Shown here: piece by piece, positions 41,797-44,052 of the stretch
Layout: every line of letters begins with the position of its first letter
Numbering within the stretch: the first letter of the stretch is position 1
DNA from: Candidatus Saccharimonadota bacterium
Lineage (GTDB): Bacteria; Patescibacteriota; Saccharimonadia; Saccharimonadales; Saccharimonadaceae
Direction: 5' to 3'
DNA: 44,052 bases
Assembly (NCBI GenBank): GCA_017511205.1
Contig: JAFWLE010000006.1
Span: 1-44,052, forward strand
Position numbers and translations under genes: made by a program
The notes under the pieces: model-generated
The model's input: only the letters and a program-made list of their open reading frames with translations
The model's database searches: none
What the model was told of the DNA's origin: nothing

Positions 41797-41985
41797 GAAG
41801 CAAGAAATGTTTTTGATGGCTTGGACTTCTAAATTGTAAGACTTGCAGCACAAGGCAAGAAAAAATGTCCTTACTCGCGAACTAAAGTTCGCTTGGGGAC
41901 ATTTTTTCATTGTTGAGTTGCAAAACTTACAATTTAGAAATCTGGTCTAAATCTCATTATGCCATCAAAAACATTTCTTGCTTTC
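41797..41985. repeat. 189-bp nested palindrome between parA and rplU
   Basis: Three nested stems: outer GAAGCAAGAAATG...GATGGC (41797-41820) with its complement ending at 41985; middle TTCTAAATTGTAAG with CTTACAATTTAGAA; inner AAAAAATGTCC with GGACATTTTTT, tipped by GCGAACT/AGTTCGC. It starts at the rplU stop codon. No protein is encoded. It could be a long terminator or a MITE-like element. Confidence 0.85.
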
Positions 41986-42293
41986 TAAGCGATTTTAGTG
42001 ATTTCAATCTCGCTGTATTTCTGGCGGTGACCAGTTTCTTTGTGAACGCGCTTCTTCGCTTTATAACGAATGACACGAATCTTATCACCCTTAATTTCGG
42101 GCGTTTTGACTTTGGCTGAAACTTTTACGCCCTTTACCGTAGGAGTGCCAACAGTGGTTTTATCACCGTCGATTACGAGTAAAGCGTCAAGTTCGAGCTC
42201 TTTAGCGCCTGCCGGGAGGAGGTCCACCCGTAGGGTCTCTTTTTCTTCGACGAGGTATTGCTTACCTCCGACGAGGATGACTGCTTTTTTCAT
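41985..42293 (-). CDS. rplU: 50S ribosomal protein L21
   Basis: The 102 residues follow the L21 pattern: KAVILVGGKQYLVEEKETLRVD at the start, then GTPTVKGVKVSAKV, and KKRVHKETGHRQKYSEIEI near the C-terminus. The usual partner rpmA (L27) is not downstream; a 189-bp palindrome begins at its stop codon instead. The Shine-Dalgarno is weak (AAAGGAAT). Confidence 0.96.
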   Translation of the reverse strand: MKKAVILVGGKQYLVEEKETLRVDLLPAGAKELELDALLVIDGDKTTVGTPTVKGVKVSAKVKTPEIKGDKIRVIRYKAKKRVHKETGHRQKYSEIEITKIA

Positions 42294-42315
42294 ATGATTC
42301 CTTTGTTTACTCTTA

Positions 42316-43638
42316 CTATTTTACCATATTATCTGGTTTTTGGGAAGAGCTCTTAGTTTTAGCCTCTTTTGTGGTAATATCTTCACCCTTTGCAACGTTC
42401 TCGGCGGTTTTCAAAGTGCGTTTAGTACGATAAAGATAATAGCCGCCGCCGCCGATGCCGGCGATAATAATTACTGCCATGACAACCTCAAGCGGACCGG
42501 TGTTTGGAAGCTCCTGACAACCTTCCATCTCGGGATTTGTGGCACAAGTCTTAACGACGACGTTGCAATTGTCGCCAGTAACAGTTAAAGTGAGTCCAGC
42601 AGTTTTGTTGCCATCGTCGGTGCTGACCGTAGCCGCATTGGTAAGCTCTTCACCACAATTAACGTCTTCTCTGACGTGAACCTGATAGGTAACTTCTGCC
42701 CAACCACTACCACCGGCATAATCACCGATATTCATGCCGTTTTCAGAAATGATATCATCGTTAACAGATTTGCCCTCGGTAAGATTATTATTGTAAAGTT
42801 TAGCGCTGCCAGCAACATATTCAAGCCCTTCTGGGAGGACATCCTTGATTACTACCTTGGTTTGGTCCATGGTGCCGGTGTTTTCATAACGAACTTTGAA
42901 GGTTACAATGTCACCAGCCGTAACAGTAGTAGAATCGCCTACAACTGATTTGGAAATATTGAATCCAGGTTTATCAGCAAATAATTGGTAGGTGATGTAC
43001 CCAGCATACTCATTACAACCTGGTAAAATACCGGAAAATTTATTGTAGCCAAGTAAAGCTCCGTCTCCGAATAGATAGTCTGGGCCAATGGACTGTCCAT
43101 TGAGAGCCCCACCGTTATGTATAATAGCGGTACCCGGTATGTAGCGTAAGTATAAGTCTTCCGTAGGTTCTAGATAGGCGCCATCCCATACTTCGAGCGG
43201 ATCGGTATCCGAAGCAAAGATCTTCGCTGTGACGGTAGCTTTTTTGCCGGCTTTGACGGTAGCTGGGAAGCTAGATTTAACCGCTGCACCATCAGCAATA
43301 CCAATAGCAGTTTTTCCTACTTCGTGGGCATCGGCATTGTTATGGTAGTAAATATATACTTCATAGGTTTTGCCAGCTTCGAGTTTAACCGAATCACCGT
43401 ATTTTTCACCGTCCTTAAGCTCACGAACGCGGACAAAATTACGTTCATCGCCTAGTTGTGGATTATCTGTGATAGAGTTAAACGTAGCATAAGGCGCTGG
43501 ATCATCCCACGTAAAGGTAGTACGATCTGGACCCCATGGTGTATCTACTAAGGCAGAGGTTTTTGATTGGTTGATGCCAAAACTGGCAATAAGGGCTAAA
43601 CCTAAAACCAATATGGCTAGTGAAATTTGTCTTTTCAT
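42316..43638 (-). CDS. LPXTG-anchored surface protein with DUF11-like domain
   Basis: This 440-residue exported protein has a signal peptide (about 1-29). An N-terminal beta domain is followed by a DUF11-like adhesin/isopeptide-type repeat near 225-345, with VVIKDVLPEGLEYV. LPNTG at 377-381 is followed by a hydrophobic helix and a basic stretch. The cytoplasmic tail after the helix is about 34 residues, longer than typical sortase substrates. Its ATG overlaps the TAA of the upstream gene (TAATG), and GGAGG within that gene provides the ribosome-binding site. A role in host-cell attachment is plausible but inferred. Confidence 0.87.
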   Translation of the reverse strand: MKRQISLAILVLGLALIASFGINQSKTSALVDTPWGPDRTTFTWDDPAPYATFNSITDNPQLGDERNFVRVRELKDGEKYGDSVKLEAGKTYEVYIYYHNNADAHEVGKTAIGIADGAAVKSSFPATVKAGKKATVTAKIFASDTDPLEVWDGAYLEPTEDLYLRYIPGTAIIHNGGALNGQSIGPDYLFGDGALLGYNKFSGILPGCNEYAGYITYQLFADKPGFNISKSVVGDSTTVTAGDIVTFKVRYENTGTMDQTKVVIKDVLPEGLEYVAGSAKLYNNNLTEGKSVNDDIISENGMNIGDYAGGSGWAEVTYQVHVREDVNCGEELTNAATVSTDDGNKTAGLTLTVTGDNCNVVVKTCATNPEMEGCQELPNTGPLEVVMAVIIIAGIGGGGYYLYRTKRTLKTAENVAKGEDITTKEAKTKSSSQKPDNMVK

Positions 43639-44052
43639 TAGAAATTTCCTCCTTCAACATTACTTTTTTCTTCTGCGTCGCTATAATTATCTCCACCCGG
43701 TTTAGCTTGCTCTTGTGCTACGGCTTGATTGCCATTGCCTTGTTTATCAACTTCTGGATTACCAGCGGGAGCAGCAGTGTTATTACCAGCTATTTGTCCA
43801 TCACTTTGATCATCACCACCAGGTAATCTATCGCTATTGTTATTGTCACTAGGTGAACCTGGCGCGGTCTTAGCATCACCTTCATTGCCTGCGTTGGTAT
43901 TATCGTTCTCTTCCTGAGAGACTTCCGCGTCTGGATCTACTTGATCAGAAGGTTCTACGTCATCGCCACCGTGAGGATCGCCAGATTTGCCCCATTCTTT
44001 CTCTTTTTCTTCTTCCTCTTCTTTCTCTTCTTCTTTTTTCTCTTCTTTCTCC
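43638..44052 (-). CDS. Acidic low-complexity protein, 3' part only
   Basis: An open frame runs from the right edge to TAA at 43638-43640. It encodes a Glu/Lys-rich stretch (about 20 residues), then an Asp/Gly/Asn/Pro/Ser-rich acidic region and ends EEKSNVEGGNF. No fold or motif is recognisable. The start lies outside the window. Translational coupling to the LPNTG protein suggests a shared surface role, for example a disordered stalk or partner. Confidence 0.7.
   Translation of the reverse strand, partial: EKEEKKEEEKEEEEEKEKEWGKSGDPHGGDDVEPSDQVDPDAEVSQEENDNTNAGNEGDAKTAPGSPSDNNNSDRLPGGDDQSDGQIAGNNTAAPAGNPEVDKQGNGNQAVAQEQAKPGGDNYSDAEEKSNVEGGNF

Noticed and set aside
1-44052. CRISPR array
   Set aside because: No regularly spaced direct repeats of 24-40 bp and no cas-like genes; the repeats found are palindromic and dispersed.
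1-44052. UGA recoded as glycine
   Set aside because: Genes such as prmC end in UGA at the expected length, and conserved glycines are encoded by GGN.

Overview
The window looks like chromosome of a reduced-genome bacterium of the Candidate Phyla Radiation, most probably Candidatus Saccharibacteria (TM7). This is inferred from gene content and architecture: a VirD4/HerA-like ATPase beside gyrase, domain-trimmed housekeeping enzymes (ThrS without TGS, PrmC without its N-terminal domain), a two-gene SufC-SufBD locus, LPXTG-type surface proteins, a class III ribonucleotide reductase, and several genes that appear to start directly at a TATAAT promoter. UGA is used as an ordinary stop (for example in prmC), which argues against the UGA-recoded CPR phyla.

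Layout, left to right. Positions 1-30 are the 5' end of a 16S rRNA gene read leftwards, with tandem promoters, one embedded in the end of a surface-protein gene (157-1482). gyrA and gyrB follow (1644-6211), then a membrane-anchored DNA-pump ATPase (6277-8925) and two small proteins. From 9.9 to 11.5 kb is a largely non-coding stretch holding tmRNA (10499-10852) and several hairpins. A plus-strand block carries comM and the translation operon infC-rpmI-rplT-rpmB (11551-14470). rnpB lies on the other strand behind a NUDIX-RNase HI fusion gene with a structured leader. The minus-strand run continues with an M50 protease, an MBL-like protein, a wHTH regulator, miaA and thrS. Next come a membrane protein, a MurI-like racemase, tRNA-Val(UAC), and a TetR/glycosyltransferase/DUF308 operon. 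After that are a DUF2207 protein, tRNA-Thr(CGU), a Rel (p)ppGpp enzyme, a DUF916-like protein, nrdG-nrdD, sufBD-sufC, tRNA-Val(CAC), prfA-prmC, an HtrA protease, signal peptidase I, parB-parA, rplU, and a translationally coupled pair of surface-protein genes cut by the window end.

Functional themes are translation (infC, L35, L20, L28, L21, RF1 and its methylase PrmC, thrS, miaA, tmRNA, RNase P), DNA topology and segregation (gyrase, ParAB), stringent response, anaerobic dNTP supply with probable NrdR control, Fe-S assembly, and cell-surface export. No CRISPR array, intact transposon, prophage or integrase gene is visible.

The most noteworthy signals are outside or at the edges of ordinary genes. 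(i) A family of about 130-bp structured repeats whose stems differ between copies yet remain self-complementary. (ii) Duplication of the 3' end of every tRNA gene in the window, 119-185 bp downstream of the gene, with a hairpin-rich insert at the T-loop. (iii) A 148-nt leader before the NUDIX-RNase H gene that can sequester the ribosome-binding site. (iv) A NrdD that stops where the glycyl-radical loop should begin. (v) A tmRNA with a non-canonical T-loop.
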